In this document: in pieces, positions 23,766-32,716 of the stretch
Numbering within the stretch: position 1 is the stretch's first letter
How the letters are laid out: the number at the start of each line of letters is the position of its first letter
Assembly (NCBI GenBank): GCA_937944295.1
Contig: CALDZL010000036.1
Coordinates: 1-36,225, forward strand
From: an uncultured Sphingorhabdus sp.
GTDB taxonomy: Bacteria; Pseudomonadota; Alphaproteobacteria; Sphingomonadales; Sphingomonadaceae
DNA length: 36,225 nucleotides
Direction: 5' to 3'
Position numbers and translations under genes: made by a program
Notes under the pieces: generated by a model
Told to the model about the DNA's origin: nothing
The model's input: only the letters and a program-made list of their open reading frames with translations
The model's database searches: none

Positions 23766-24179
23766 TTAATTGACTATATTGATGATAATAGAGTTGAATC
23801 TATCATAGATTTCACCATTTTCATCGCTCAACCAGCCTCGCATGCTGTTATTTGCAATAATGATCCATATTTGTCCTAATACTACATTTGAAGCATCTAA
23901 TTTTGATGGAACCGCTCTTCCATTGGGATGTGAATGAAATACTCCTATTAATTTATCGTCAGATACTCTGGATTTTCGATTTGCATCGAATAGAGGTTTT
24001 GGATCAATTTCAAAATGCTTTAGTGGGTTGAGAGCAATATTTTTGGTCAATTCTAATTTATCTACATGATTCATTTTATTCTTTTTAACCCATATCAAGC
24101 CGCAACATTCCTCTGGATATGCTCGTTCAGCCCAAATCAGCATTTGATTATAATCATGTCTTGATAATGATAATATCAT
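23766..24179 (-). CDS. M67 (JAMM/MPN+) metallopeptidase
   Basis: Small zinc peptidase of the Mov34/MPN/PAD-1 family; the natural substrate is unknown. From ATG at 24179 it has 137 residues (141 from the first of three possible ATG codons, at 24191). The JAMM motif is complete: glutamates in YPEECCGLIW, then H-x-H and downstream Ser and Asp in VFHSHPNGRAVPSKLDAS. The C-terminus ends in short hydrophobic strands. It is divergent from rluD with start codons only 5-17 bases apart. Bacterial relatives act on ubiquitin-like or sulfur-carrier proteins in some pathways, but no ThiS/MoaD-like partner is nearby. Confidence 0.87.
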   Translation of the reverse strand: MILSLSRHDYNQMLIWAERAYPEECCGLIWVKKNKMNHVDKLELTKNIALNPLKHFEIDPKPLFDANRKSRVSDDKLIGVFHSHPNGRAVPSKLDASNVVLGQIWIIIANNSMRGWLSDENGEIYDRFNSIIINIVN

Positions 24180-24196
24180 GCTCCACATCATAGGGT

Positions 24197-25138
24197 ATGA
24201 ACGCAGATAAATCTATTAAAGAAGGCATTGTTGGTGGCGGCAGGCTTGATACGGCCCTAGCTAATGTATTGCCTAATCTATCGCGTGAGAGGATTAAAGC
24301 CTTAATCTTAGATGGTGCATTATTAATAGATAATCAGAAAATTTTGTCTGCATCTAGCAAAAAATATGAAGGCAAAACCTTTACTTTATATATACCTAGG
24401 CCCAAAACCGATAAAGCAATTGCACAGAACATTCCACTCAATATCGTGTTTGAAGATAAGCATCTCATCATTATTGATAAGCCCGCTGGATTGGTGGTAC
24501 ATCCATCGGCAGGCCATGCAGATGGAACATTGGTCAATGCCCTGCTCTACCATTGTAATGGTACATTATCGGGCATTGGCGGTGTCGAACGCCCAGGTAT
24601 TGTGCATCGCATTGACCGAGATACATCGGGTTTAATCGTAGCCGCTAAAACGGACGCAGCGCATAGCGGCCTGAGCACATTATTTGCAAGCCATGACATT
24701 GATCGTCAATATCTTGCAATAGTCTCTGGCCGCCCAAAAAAAGCAAAAGCTACAATAGCAACACAAATTGGACGATCACCGCATCACCGGAAAAAAATGG
24801 ATGTATTAGAAATTGGCAAAGGCAAACATGCTATTACCTATTATTCTGTAGAACGATATTTACACGAGGCTGCATTGGTCCGATGCACACTTGAAACGGG
24901 CCGTACACACCAAATTCGGGTACATATGAAATACATAGGTCACCCACTTATTGGGGATCAAGTCTATAATGTTCGACAAAAATGCATTAAAAGTCGACCA
25001 ATATGCTCTAATTTCGGCAGACAGGCCTTGCATGCAGCCGTGTTAGGCTTTATTCATCCAATTACTGGAGAAAAATTATATTTTGAGAGTAACCTTCCTG
25101 CGGACATGCAGGAATTATTTAGGGAAGCTATAATATAA
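24197..25138 (+). CDS. rluD: Ribosomal large subunit pseudouridine synthase, RluD family
   Basis: Converts uridines to pseudouridine in RNA, probably helix 69 of 23S rRNA if it is true RluD. It has 313 residues. N-terminal S4-like RNA-binding domain (about 10-75: GGGRLDTALANVLPNLSRER); catalytic domain with IDKPAGLVVHPS, the signature GIVHRIDRDTSGLIV with catalytic Asp140, and RCTLETGRTHQIRVHM. RluA/RluC specificity cannot be excluded. Next downstream is rpoH, an arrangement common in alphaproteobacteria. Confidence 0.92.
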   Translation: MNADKSIKEGIVGGGRLDTALANVLPNLSRERIKALILDGALLIDNQKILSASSKKYEGKTFTLYIPRPKTDKAIAQNIPLNIVFEDKHLIIIDKPAGLVVHPSAGHADGTLVNALLYHCNGTLSGIGGVERPGIVHRIDRDTSGLIVAAKTDAAHSGLSTLFASHDIDRQYLAIVSGRPKKAKATIATQIGRSPHHRKKMDVLEIGKGKHAITYYSVERYLHEAALVRCTLETGRTHQIRVHMKYIGHPLIGDQVYNVRQKCIKSRPICSNFGRQALHAAVLGFIHPITGEKLYFESNLPADMQELFREAII

Positions 25139-25213
25139 TTTATAACAGTAAAATCGCTGATCAAAGGGTGCTTGATGAGGCCCAGAGGCAGTGAAATTAT
25201 AAAGGAGGCGAAT

Positions 25214-26125
25214 ATGTCTAAGAAGAATGTTCCGGCCACAATCCCAGCCTTAGGGGGGGATGCAAGCCTTAATCAATATTTATCAGAAATTAAAAAATAT
25301 CCTATTTTAACAGCTGACCAAGAGTTTATGCTCGCCAAACGCTATCAAAATCATGAAGATAGCGATGCCGCTGCACAGCTTGTTACATCGCATTTGCGGT
25401 TGGTTTCTAAAATAGCAATGGGATATCGGGGCTATGGCCTGCCTGTCAGCGACCTTATTTCAGAAGGTAATATTGGTTTGATGCAAGGTGTTAAGAAATT
25501 TGATCCTGATCGCGGTTTCCGATTGGCAACCTATGCTATGTGGTGGATTCGCGCATCGATGCAAGAATTTATCCTAAGAAGCTGGAGCCTTGTTAAGATC
25601 GGCACTACGGCTGCACAAAAAAAATTATTCTTTAACTTGCGCCGAATGAAAAATAACCTTCAAGCTTTTGATGATGGCGAGTTGAAACCCGAAGATGTTG
25701 CCAAAATATCAACTGACTTAGGCGTTAGTGAGCAAGAAGTCGTCAATATGGACCGCCGTATGGCACGCGGCGGCGATAGTTCACTTAATATGCCCATGAG
25801 CGATGATGGTGAAGGCCAAGTCCAAGACTGGCTTGAAGATCAAGAACCTCTCCAAGATAAAGCAATTGCCGATCAGCAAGAGGCGCATTTACGCCACGAA
25901 ATGCTGAGCGAAGCTATGACAGATTTGAATGACCGAGAAAAATATATTTTAACCGAACGTCGTTTGGTGGACTCTCCGAAAACGCTCGAAGAATTAAGCA
26001 AAGTTTATTCAGTGAGCCGTGAACGTATCCGCCAAATCGAAGCCCGTTCGTTTGAAAAACTTCAAAAAGCTATGCTCAAAATTGCGTCCGAAAAAAATAT
26101 TATCGGCCAAAACGCACTGAATTAA
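25214..26125 (+). CDS. rpoH: RNA polymerase heat-shock sigma factor RpoH (sigma-32)
   Basis: Directs transcription of heat-shock genes. From 25214 it has 303 residues. Region 2 shows LVTSHLRLVSKIAMGYRGYG, SEGNIGLMQGVKKFDP and RLATYAMWWIRASMQEFI. The RpoH box is AAQKKLFFNLRRM. Region 4.2 has the helix-turn-helix LEELSKVYSVSRERIRQIEA. A very strong AAAGGAGG ribosome-binding site (25201-25208) sits 5 bases before ATG 25214, so this start is preferred over an upstream in-frame ATG at 25172. tig, clpP and clpX nearby are typical RpoH targets. Confidence 0.95.
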   Translation: MSKKNVPATIPALGGDASLNQYLSEIKKYPILTADQEFMLAKRYQNHEDSDAAAQLVTSHLRLVSKIAMGYRGYGLPVSDLISEGNIGLMQGVKKFDPDRGFRLATYAMWWIRASMQEFILRSWSLVKIGTTAAQKKLFFNLRRMKNNLQAFDDGELKPEDVAKISTDLGVSEQEVVNMDRRMARGGDSSLNMPMSDDGEGQVQDWLEDQEPLQDKAIADQQEAHLRHEMLSEAMTDLNDREKYILTERRLVDSPKTLEELSKVYSVSRERIRQIEARSFEKLQKAMLKIASEKNIIGQNALN

Positions 26126-26145
26126 GAGTATTTGAAAGTTTAAGG

Positions 26146-26838
26146 ATGGCAAAAGCAAATCGGCGCTCTTTCATCCTTAAACTATTCTTATTATTAATAA
26201 AAATTATAATATATTTTTTATTATTCAGCCTTTTGTGGATTTTTATATATAAATTTATACCAATACCTATCACCGCAACCATGATGATGGATGATAATGG
26301 GGCAAAACGTGAATGGGTTAATATCACTGAGGTCGACAGCGATATGCCACGCGCCATTATTGCTGGTGAGGATAGTAAATTTTGCGTACATGATGGCTTC
26401 GACAGAGAAGCCATAGAATTAGCGATAGAAAATAACCGCCAAGGCAAAAGATTGCGCGGCGGCTCTACGATTAGCCAGCAGACCGCCAAAAATGCCTTCC
26501 TCTGGCAAGGTGGTGGCTATTTTCGCAAAGGATTAGAGGCTTATTTCACATATTTAATTGAGAAAATATGGGGAAAACAGCGCATCATGGAAGTCTATCT
26601 CAATATAGCGGAAACGGGCATTGGAACATATGGAGTAGAGGCTGGTGCGCAACGCTATTATGGCAAATCAGCCCAAAATTTAAGCGTCAACGAAGCGGCC
26701 AAAATGGCTGCAGCTTTGCCATTACCTAAGAAACGCGCTGTCATCGCCCCTAGTGGCTTTACCCGCCGCTACGGCCGCACTATCGCTGCGCGTATGAATG
26801 TGGTGAAACGCAATGGCCTTGATGGATGTTTATATTAA
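26146..26838 (+). CDS. mtgA: Monofunctional peptidoglycan glycosyltransferase MtgA
   Basis: Polymerises lipid II into glycan strands at the periplasmic face. It has 230 residues. One N-terminal membrane helix (about 10-34) leads to the GT51 domain with catalytic Glu75 in IIAGEDSKFCVHDGF, RGGSTISQQTAKNAFLW, KQRIMEVYLNIAETG and EAAKMAAALPLP. It lacks the transpeptidase domain. It starts 20 bases behind rpoH with AAGG next to the ATG and is probably cotranscribed with it. Confidence 0.93.
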   Translation: MAKANRRSFILKLFLLLIKIIIYFLLFSLLWIFIYKFIPIPITATMMMDDNGAKREWVNITEVDSDMPRAIIAGEDSKFCVHDGFDREAIELAIENNRQGKRLRGGSTISQQTAKNAFLWQGGGYFRKGLEAYFTYLIEKIWGKQRIMEVYLNIAETGIGTYGVEAGAQRYYGKSAQNLSVNEAAKMAAALPLPKKRAVIAPSGFTRRYGRTIAARMNVVKRNGLDGCLY

Positions 26839-26858
26839 TATATATTGACAGATGCTGT

Positions 26859-27340
26859 CAGGGTCGCGATATTAATATGATATACCTTCCAGCAAGACCA
26901 AATATTTTCAGCCCATTGATATACCAAATCACAGTGTTGCTGTGCATTTTGTGCATTTAGAACATCAACAATATTCATACTATCTTAAAACTAGGTGGAT
27001 GATACCATTGGAATTTATCTTTGTGGTTGTTTTTCAATACTACCATCAATTTCGTTATATGTTGCAGTGATAGTTATCCTCAGAACACCAAAATAGTCGG
27101 CTAAACGAAGGTTTATAGATTGTAGAGTTTGTTGGTTTTGTTAGCATACATGCTGTGCACAATAGCTCTATGCATAGTTAATCTATGAAACTGCATATAT
27201 TCTGAATTAGAATATTCTTTTGCACAAAGAATATCAAATTGCTGCCATCATGACGCCGAACATCCTAGGTATTGATGTGTCACATTGTCTTTAACTTTCA
27301 AAACAACACCGCATCCAGGGCATTGTTCTTTATCAGTCAT
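26859..27340 (-). pseudogene. Decayed DUF5946-family gene directly behind clpX
   Basis: The clpX stop TAA is followed at once by ATG on the same strand. Reading on gives MTDKEQCPGCGVVLKVKD, then THQYLGCSAS, a TGA stop (27248-27250) where the family has a cysteine, then WQQFDILCAKEYSN and FHRLT. A frameshift near 27170 moves the homology to another frame (SYCAQH, stop, QTLQSINLRLADYFGVL). Further stops and shifts precede MNIVDVLNAQNAQQHCDL and QWAENIWSCWKVYHINIATL. These blocks correspond in order to the CPGCG, THxY, HRLTVDAYAVQH, VADVL and W-x-x-x-VW-x-x-WxxHH parts of DUF5946 proteins as I remember them. The function of the intact family is unknown. Nothing else is visible in this 500-base gap apart from a short TGACAG/CTGTCA repeat at 26846-26860. 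Confidence 0.75.
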
Positions 27341-28615
27341 TTACGCAGCATTTTCTTTTTCGGACTGCTTCTTTTTCTTTTCAAAAACGCGAACAGGCTC
27401 TTTTCGGCCTTCAACAACATCCTTATCAACAACTATTTCGCTAATATCGTCAAGGCTAGGCAGTTCAAACATAGTATCAAGTAAGATTGCCTCTAAGATT
27501 GAGCGCAATCCGCGTGCGCCTGTTTTACGTTCGATGGCTTTTTTAGCTACGGCTTCCAACGCATCATTGGTAAATGTAAGCTCAGTTTCTTCCATGGAAA
27601 ATAATTTACGATATTGTTTTACAAGAGCATTTTTAGGCTCTGATAAAATTTGAACTAAGGCTGGAATATCTAGATCTTCCAAAGTTGCAAGTACTGGTAA
27701 ACGCCCAACAAATTCAGGAATAAGTCCAAATTTTAATAAGTCTTCTGGTTCGGTTTGTTTCAAAACTTCACCCGTTTTGCGCTCATCAGGATCAGCGACA
27801 TTGGCACCAAAACCAATGGACTTACCCTCAAGGCGGTTGCTGATGATTTTCTCTAACCCAGCAAATGCCCCACCAGCGATGAATAATATATTGGTGGTAT
27901 CGACTTGCAAAAATTCTTGCTGCGGATGTTTACGACCACCTTGTGGCGGTACAGAGGCGGTTGTACCTTCCATTAACTTGAGCAATGCTTGTTGCACGCC
28001 CTCACCTGACACATCACGCGTAATAGATGGATTCTCGGTCTTACGTGTGATTTTATCAATCTCATCGATATAGACAATACCACGCTGGGCCTTTTCCACA
28101 TTATAATCAGAAGCCTGCAGCAATTTTAAGATGATATTTTCAACATCTTCACCAACATAGCCAGCTTCGGTTAAGGTTGTAGCATCCGCCATAGTGAATG
28201 GTACATCAAATGTTTTGGCCAAGGTTTGCGCCAATAATGTTTTACCGCACCCCGTTGGACCAACAAGCAAGATATTGGATTTTGCTAGCTCTACATCTTT
28301 GTTTTTTTCAGCATGATTTAGGCGTTTATAATGATTATGTACGGCAACAGAAAGCACTCGTTTGGCTTGCGCTTGGCCAATCACATAATCATTGAGCAGA
28401 TCGCATATCTCTTGCGGACTAGGAACTTCTCCATCCTTACGAACAGTGCCAGCACCCTTAATTTCTTCGCGGATAATATCATTGCATAGTTCAACGCATT
28501 CATCGCAAATAAAGACGGTTGGCCCAGCTATTAATTTGCGCACCTCATGTTGAGACTTCCCACAAAAGGAGCAATATAATGTGCTTTTATTGTCTGAGCC
28601 TGTTAATTTGGTCAT
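27341..28615 (-). CDS. clpX: ATP-dependent Clp protease ATP-binding subunit ClpX
   Basis: AAA+ unfoldase that feeds substrates to ClpP. It has 424 residues. N-terminal zinc domain with Cys15, Cys18, Cys37 and Cys40 (YCSFCGKSQ and [10 protein letters not shown]); Walker A GPTGCGKT; pore loop GYVGED; Walker [11 protein letters not shown]; ClpP-contact loop KSIGFGA; sensor segment [11 protein letters not shown]. The tail is lysine-rich. It follows clpP with a 157-base gap, so it may have its own promoter. In Caulobacter, ClpXP degrades CtrA with help from CpdR, which ChpT phosphorylates. Confidence 0.97.
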   Translation of the reverse strand: MTKLTGSDNKSTLYCSFCGKSQHEVRKLIAGPTVFICDECVELCNDIIREEIKGAGTVRKDGEVPSPQEICDLLNDYVIGQAQAKRVLSVAVHNHYKRLNHAEKNKDVELAKSNILLVGPTGCGKTLLAQTLAKTFDVPFTMADATTLTEAGYVGEDVENIILKLLQASDYNVEKAQRGIVYIDEIDKITRKTENPSITRDVSGEGVQQALLKLMEGTTASVPPQGGRKHPQQEFLQVDTTNILFIAGGAFAGLEKIISNRLEGKSIGFGANVADPDERKTGEVLKQTEPEDLLKFGLIPEFVGRLPVLATLEDLDIPALVQILSEPKNALVKQYRKLFSMEETELTFTNDALEAVAKKAIERKTGARGLRSILEAILLDTMFELPSLDDISEIVVDKDVVEGRKEPVRVFEKKKKQSEKENAA

Positions 28616-28684
28616 AAAATCCTCAAGAAACTAAAATAATCACTGATTCCCCTATGTTAGAGCGAAGCCAGAGTTTGGCAATAG

Positions 28685-28704
28685 CGTAAACTATATTGTT
28701 TACG
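28685..28704. repeat. Palindrome in the clpP-clpX gap
   Basis: CGTAAAC and GTTTACG form perfect 7-bp arms around TATATT. No T run follows immediately on the minus strand, so a terminator is unlikely. It may be an operator or part of the clpX promoter region. Confidence 0.5.
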
Positions 28705-28772
28705 TTTATGATATATAGTTAATATTTTATTTTTATAGTATCACCCTAAGTATCAATATCAGTTTAAATCAA

Positions 28773-29387
28773 TCATTCTGAAACTTCGGGGCGTTTAGAA
28801 AATACTTCATCGATCAGACCAAATTTTTTGGCTTCTTCGGCTTCTAAAAATGTATCACGATCCATTGCTTTTTCAATGTCTTTCAGCGGTTTGCCTGTAT
28901 ATTCAGCATAAAGATCATTCATACGCTTTTTAATACGCAATATCTCTTGGGCTTGAATCTGAATATCAGAGGCCATGCCCTGTGCACCACCAGAGGGTTG
29001 ATGCACCATGATACGCGCATTGGTCATAGCATAGCGCATTCCAGGCTCACCAGCGGCCAATAAAAAGCTACCCATGGATGCCGCTTGACCAATACAAACA
29101 CTACCAACTTTCGGACGAATATATTTCATAGTATCATGAATCGCCATACCAGCAGTGACAACGCCACCAGGCGAATTAATATACATCCATATATCTTTTT
29201 TGGGGTTGCTCGATTCCAAATAGAGCAGTTGCGCAGAAATCATAGCTGCCATATTATCTTCAACAGGACCAGTAACGAAAATGATACGTTCTTGCAAAAG
29301 AGCAGAAAAAATATCAAAAAATGATTGATCACGCGGGGATTGCATTCCAACCATGATATTTTTGATGACGAGATCTTGGTCTAACAT
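28773..29387 (-). CDS. clpP: ATP-dependent Clp protease proteolytic subunit ClpP
   Basis: Serine protease that forms the ClpXP/ClpAP chamber. It has 204 residues. Catalytic triad: Ser104 ([12 protein letters not shown]), His129 ([13 protein letters not shown]) and Asp178 ([11 protein letters not shown]). Further family sequence: [14 protein letters not shown]. Upstream on the minus strand, CTTGAA (29453-29458) resembles the -35 element of heat-shock promoters, but a matching -10 is poor. It lies 151 bases behind tig. Confidence 0.97.
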   Translation of the reverse strand: MLDQDLVIKNIMVGMQSPRDQSFFDIFSALLQERIIFVTGPVEDNMAAMISAQLLYLESSNPKKDIWMYINSPGGVVTAGMAIHDTMKYIRPKVGSVCIGQAASMGSFLLAAGEPGMRYAMTNARIMVHQPSGGAQGMASDIQIQAQEILRIKKRMNDLYAEYTGKPLKDIEKAMDRDTFLEAEEAKKFGLIDEVFSKRPEVSE

Positions 29388-29538
29388 GGCGATGCCCCTT
29401 ATTCTTTTTGGCGAATTACTATTTGGTTTATATCTGTTTAAATGTGGGCAGTTTCAAGGATAAAAATAATTTAAACTGGTAAATAAATTTATAGCGCAAT
29501 ATTTAAGAGCATAATGAGCCTATATAACGCCAAATAAA

Positions 29539-31080
29539 TTACTTTTCAGGTACTGCTTTCTTTGTGAGTGCTTTTTTAGCAGTAGATTTTTTAGCGGGTG
29601 TTTTTTTAGTTTCTGCCTTGGCGTCAGCTTTTTTCGCTGCGGGCTTTTTGGCCGATGTTTTTTTACCCGTATCTTTTTTATCAACCTCTTTCTTGTCTGG
29701 TGCTTTCTTAGCAGCTTTCTTTTTAGCAGGCTTTTTCTTATCCGTTTCTTCTGGATCAGCCTCGATCGCTGTTTCTAATTCCTCACGGCTAACAGTTTTC
29801 TCAGAGACTTTTGCTTTTTCAAACAATATATCAACCACCTTGTCTTCAAACATAGGAGCACGAAGCTGTGCTGCTGCCATAGGTGTGTTTTGGATGTATT
29901 GCGTGAATTTCTCACGATCTTCTGGACCATATTGTTGAGCCGCTTGCGCAATTAACATTTGCATCTCTTGCTGTGTAACCTCTACACCTTGTGCATGACC
30001 AATTTCAGACAGTAAAAGGCCAAGGCGGACACGGCGAACCGCTATATCGCGATAATCCTCACGATCTTTCTCCATCTCAGCCTTAGCGGCTTCGGGATCT
30101 TCTTCGCGCGCAGCTTCTTGCTCTAATTGCTGCCAAATTTGTTCAAATTCAGTCTCTGCCATTGATGGCGGCACTTCAAAATCATGATCCGCAGCCAGCG
30201 TATCGAGCAATTGGCGCTTCATATAGGTACGCGTTAGACTATTTAATTCTTGCTCAACCTGTGTTTTCAAGAGACCGCGTAATTGTTCCAATCCCTCTAG
30301 GCCGAAGCTTTTCGCCATATCATCATCAATTTTGGATTCGGTTGGTTTCTTCACTTCACCAACAACAATATCGAAAGTCGCATCTTTGCCTTTTAAATTT
30401 TCTACATTATAATCACTTGGAAAAGTCACATTGATGATCGTATCATCATTGGCTTTTAAGCCGATGAGTTGATCTTCAAAGCCAGGGATTAATTGACCAG
30501 AGCCAATTTCAACAGCCATTGATTCGCCTTTGCCGCCATCAAATGGGACGCCATCAACCTTGCCTTCAAAATCAATAATGACCTGATCGCCCGCCGCAGC
30601 TTTGTATGACTTAGCAGCAGTTTCAAAACTCTTTTGTCCTTCCGCTAATTTTTCAACGGCAGCGTCAACTTCTTTGTCGCTGACTTCAACGATTAAACGC
30701 TCTAACTCCAGACCTTCAATTTCTGGAATTATGATTTCAGGTAAAACTTCCAATTCCATTGAAAGGACGACATCCTTACCAACAGCATATTGCTCGCTCA
30801 TATTGACTTGTGGCTGCACAGCGGGACGCAACTTATTATCATTAATCGCTTTATCAACACTCTCTTGTATAGATGAATTCAGCGCTTCTTGGGTAAGCGC
30901 ATCACCATGCATTTTGCGTACAAGATTAGCAGGAACTTTTCCAGCTCGGAAGCCAGGCATTTTAACTTGTGGAGCAATTTTTTTCACTTCAGCGTCAATG
31001 CGGCTTTCAATATCTTTGGCATTTATGGTGATGGTATAGGCTCTTTTTAAGCCTTCTTTTAGCGTTTCAACACTTTGCAT
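29539..31080 (-). CDS. tig: Trigger factor with a lysine-rich C-terminal tail
   Basis: Ribosome-associated chaperone and peptidyl-prolyl isomerase. It has 513 residues; family members usually have about 430-450. The ribosome-binding domain has the signature MPGFRAGKVP (about 39-48). The FKBP-type domain is at about 150-240 (AGDQVIIDFEGKVDGVPFDG), and the C-terminal chaperone helices end at about 440. Residues 447-513 are a repetitive Lys/Ala/Pro tail (PAKK, SAKK and TKK units) with 28 lysines in 67 residues, resembling histone H1-like tails. The tail is in frame, with no sign of frameshift. Confidence 0.95.
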   Translation of the reverse strand: MQSVETLKEGLKRAYTITINAKDIESRIDAEVKKIAPQVKMPGFRAGKVPANLVRKMHGDALTQEALNSSIQESVDKAINDNKLRPAVQPQVNMSEQYAVGKDVVLSMELEVLPEIIIPEIEGLELERLIVEVSDKEVDAAVEKLAEGQKSFETAAKSYKAAAGDQVIIDFEGKVDGVPFDGGKGESMAVEIGSGQLIPGFEDQLIGLKANDDTIINVTFPSDYNVENLKGKDATFDIVVGEVKKPTESKIDDDMAKSFGLEGLEQLRGLLKTQVEQELNSLTRTYMKRQLLDTLAADHDFEVPPSMAETEFEQIWQQLEQEAAREEDPEAAKAEMEKDREDYRDIAVRRVRLGLLLSEIGHAQGVEVTQQEMQMLIAQAAQQYGPEDREKFTQYIQNTPMAAAQLRAPMFEDKVVDILFEKAKVSEKTVSREELETAIEADPEETDKKKPAKKKAAKKAPDKKEVDKKDTGKKTSAKKPAAKKADAKAETKKTPAKKSTAKKALTKKAVPEK

Positions 31081-31152
31081 GATTATCTGCTCTCTATAAA
31101 CTCTTTAAACCGTCAATATTGGCATGAACTTGCTTGTCCATGTAAATATTTA

Positions 31153-31237
31153 TGGTGCGGGCGAAGGGACTCGAACCCCCACACCTTGCGATACCAGAAC
31201 CTAAATCTGGCGCGTCTACCAATTCCGCCACGCCCGC
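31153..31237 (-). tRNA. tRNA-Leu (anticodon UAG)
   Basis: The 85-nt cloverleaf has acceptor GCGGGCG/CGCCCGC, D loop with GGTAGACGC, anticodon stem CCAGA/TCTGG around TTTAGGT, a long variable arm (class II) and GGTTCGAGTCC in the T arm. The CCA end is encoded. The anticodon UAG reads CUA and possibly other CUN codons. It lies 73 bases upstream of tig on the same strand. Confidence 0.97.
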
Positions 31238-31393
31238 ATGTTATTTCATGGGCGCGTCTATACAAGCTTGATGAAAAGGGCAAGTCTATCCTATGCATTA
31301 TCGGCTGAAAAAACGAAATTATTTCTAATTTGACCATAATATTGGCAAATTTATCATTCATTTCGTTCAAATTATGACAGGATGTATAAATTA

Positions 31394-32692
31394 TTACATG
31401 CGATCATTCAGAGTTTTTTCTTCTACTTCATCTTTCATAAGATTCTCGTCTTCATCCTTTATACCCGTTAACAATCTGATCATACGTCTGTCGACTGCAT
31501 CGGGCAAACGTCTCAAATATTCTAATAAGACTGTTTTGCCTTCTTTTTTTTTGTTATCGCGCATCAATGACAAACCCATGCCGCGCCAATTTTCGGGTTT
31601 TTGCGAGCCAGCATCAATAGATTTTTGATAAAATTCTACGGCCTTTATGAAATCATCTTTTTCTCCGCGTTTACGCAAAAGCTCTGCTTTGGCGAAATAA
31701 AGATCTGCATCCCAGCCATTTTGGGCCAATTGGTCAACGAGAAATTCACCCGATTTGAAATTTTTGGCCTTGACTTGATCGTTAATAAATTTCGGCCACC
31801 AGTCCCCTAATGCAGCCCGATATTGTATTTTATTGGTAAATATAGCCTTATTTGGGTCTTTGCTTTGTGCTAAATCAGACAATGTTTGCATGCGATCTTC
31901 GCTGGTAGGATGGGTCGAAAAGAAATTGCTCAATAAACTATCATCGCTCTTCTTTTCATCAGTCAATTTCGATTCTTCTAATAATTGCTTCCAAACATCG
32001 GATGAAGATTGCGGTTTATAGCCTGCCGCATATAGATATTCTAATGACAACCTGTCCGCCTCGCTCTCCATTTCTCTGCTAAATGCAAATAATGATCCAA
32101 CCGTGCCTAGGGATGCAAATAATCCTACGTAGGGAATGAAACTGGTCGATTCTATATTTTTAGCCAATAGCAAGGTCTGCAGACTGTGGCGCCGAACATA
32201 ATGGGCATATTCATGGGCCAATATAGAGGCAAGCTGCGCTTCATCTTTCATGCGAATCAACAGCCCTGACCAAACCTGCATCATCCCATTGGGGGCCATC
32301 AGCGCATTGAACTGCGTTGTTCGCACCAAATAGAGCCTTATGGGGGCACAGCGCGCATTGCCTATGACCTTGCATAAAACTTCTTTTACATAAGCATTTA
32401 ATTCTGGATCATCAATTATATTACTCGAATTGTTTTTAAAGTCAGCTTCAAGTTTGTCAGCCTGCTCCCAAAGAGTCTTTTCAAGCTCAGTGACAGGTTT
32501 ATGGTCAGGATCAATATCTATACTAAAATCATAGTCCGCCGCATCAGCAGGCGGGTTTTCAGAAATGTTTTTAGCGGATTGATAAGAAGAAATATGCGAT
32601 TTTGCAGGTACAGAAAACTGCATTGTCAGGGTAGAAAAAGACACTAATAAAATAAGTATCCATCTTCCGAATATATAAACATCATTACTCAT
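31394..32692 (-). CDS. M48 family metalloprotease with C-terminal TPR-like region
   Basis: Probable periplasmic or membrane-anchored zinc protease of the BepA/LoiP group, involved in outer-membrane protein quality control (inference from family). It has 432 residues. A hydrophobic N-terminal segment (about 10-28) is a signal peptide or anchor. The zinc motif is HEYAH at 160-164 (ASILAHEYAHYVRRHS), with the third ligand in SREMESEADRLSLEYL. FSTHPTSEDRMQTL is the conserved family end. Residues about 310-415 form helical repeats like TPRs (AVEFYQKSIDAGSQKPENWR). The C-terminus is acidic. It sits 24 bases behind gatB. Confidence 0.92.
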   Translation of the reverse strand: MSNDVYIFGRWILILLVSFSTLTMQFSVPAKSHISSYQSAKNISENPPADAADYDFSIDIDPDHKPVTELEKTLWEQADKLEADFKNNSSNIIDDPELNAYVKEVLCKVIGNARCAPIRLYLVRTTQFNALMAPNGMMQVWSGLLIRMKDEAQLASILAHEYAHYVRRHSLQTLLLAKNIESTSFIPYVGLFASLGTVGSLFAFSREMESEADRLSLEYLYAAGYKPQSSSDVWKQLLEESKLTDEKKSDDSLLSNFFSTHPTSEDRMQTLSDLAQSKDPNKAIFTNKIQYRAALGDWWPKFINDQVKAKNFKSGEFLVDQLAQNGWDADLYFAKAELLRKRGEKDDFIKAVEFYQKSIDAGSQKPENWRGMGLSLMRDNKKKEGKTVLLEYLRRLPDAVDRRMIRLLTGIKDEDENLMKDEVEEKTLNDRM

Positions 32693-32716
32693 ATCTTTAA
32701 GTGAGCAATAATCAGC

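Noticed and set aside
26846-26860. TGACAG-ATG-CTGTCA hairpin just after mtgA, considered as its terminator
   Set aside because: The loop is only three bases, the stem is short and no T run follows.
28640-28665. CCCCTATGTT resembling a heat-shock -10 element in the clpP-clpX gap
   Set aside because: It is on the plus strand, pointing away from clpX, with no gene to serve.
29542-29742. Lysine-rich repetitive stretch, considered as a separate histone-like gene or a DNA repeat array
   Set aside because: It is in frame with trigger factor, with no start signal of its own and no exact DNA repeat unit.
31113-31370. Open frame of 85 codons on the minus strand
   Set aside because: It runs through the tRNA-Leu gene; its middle is just translated tRNA.
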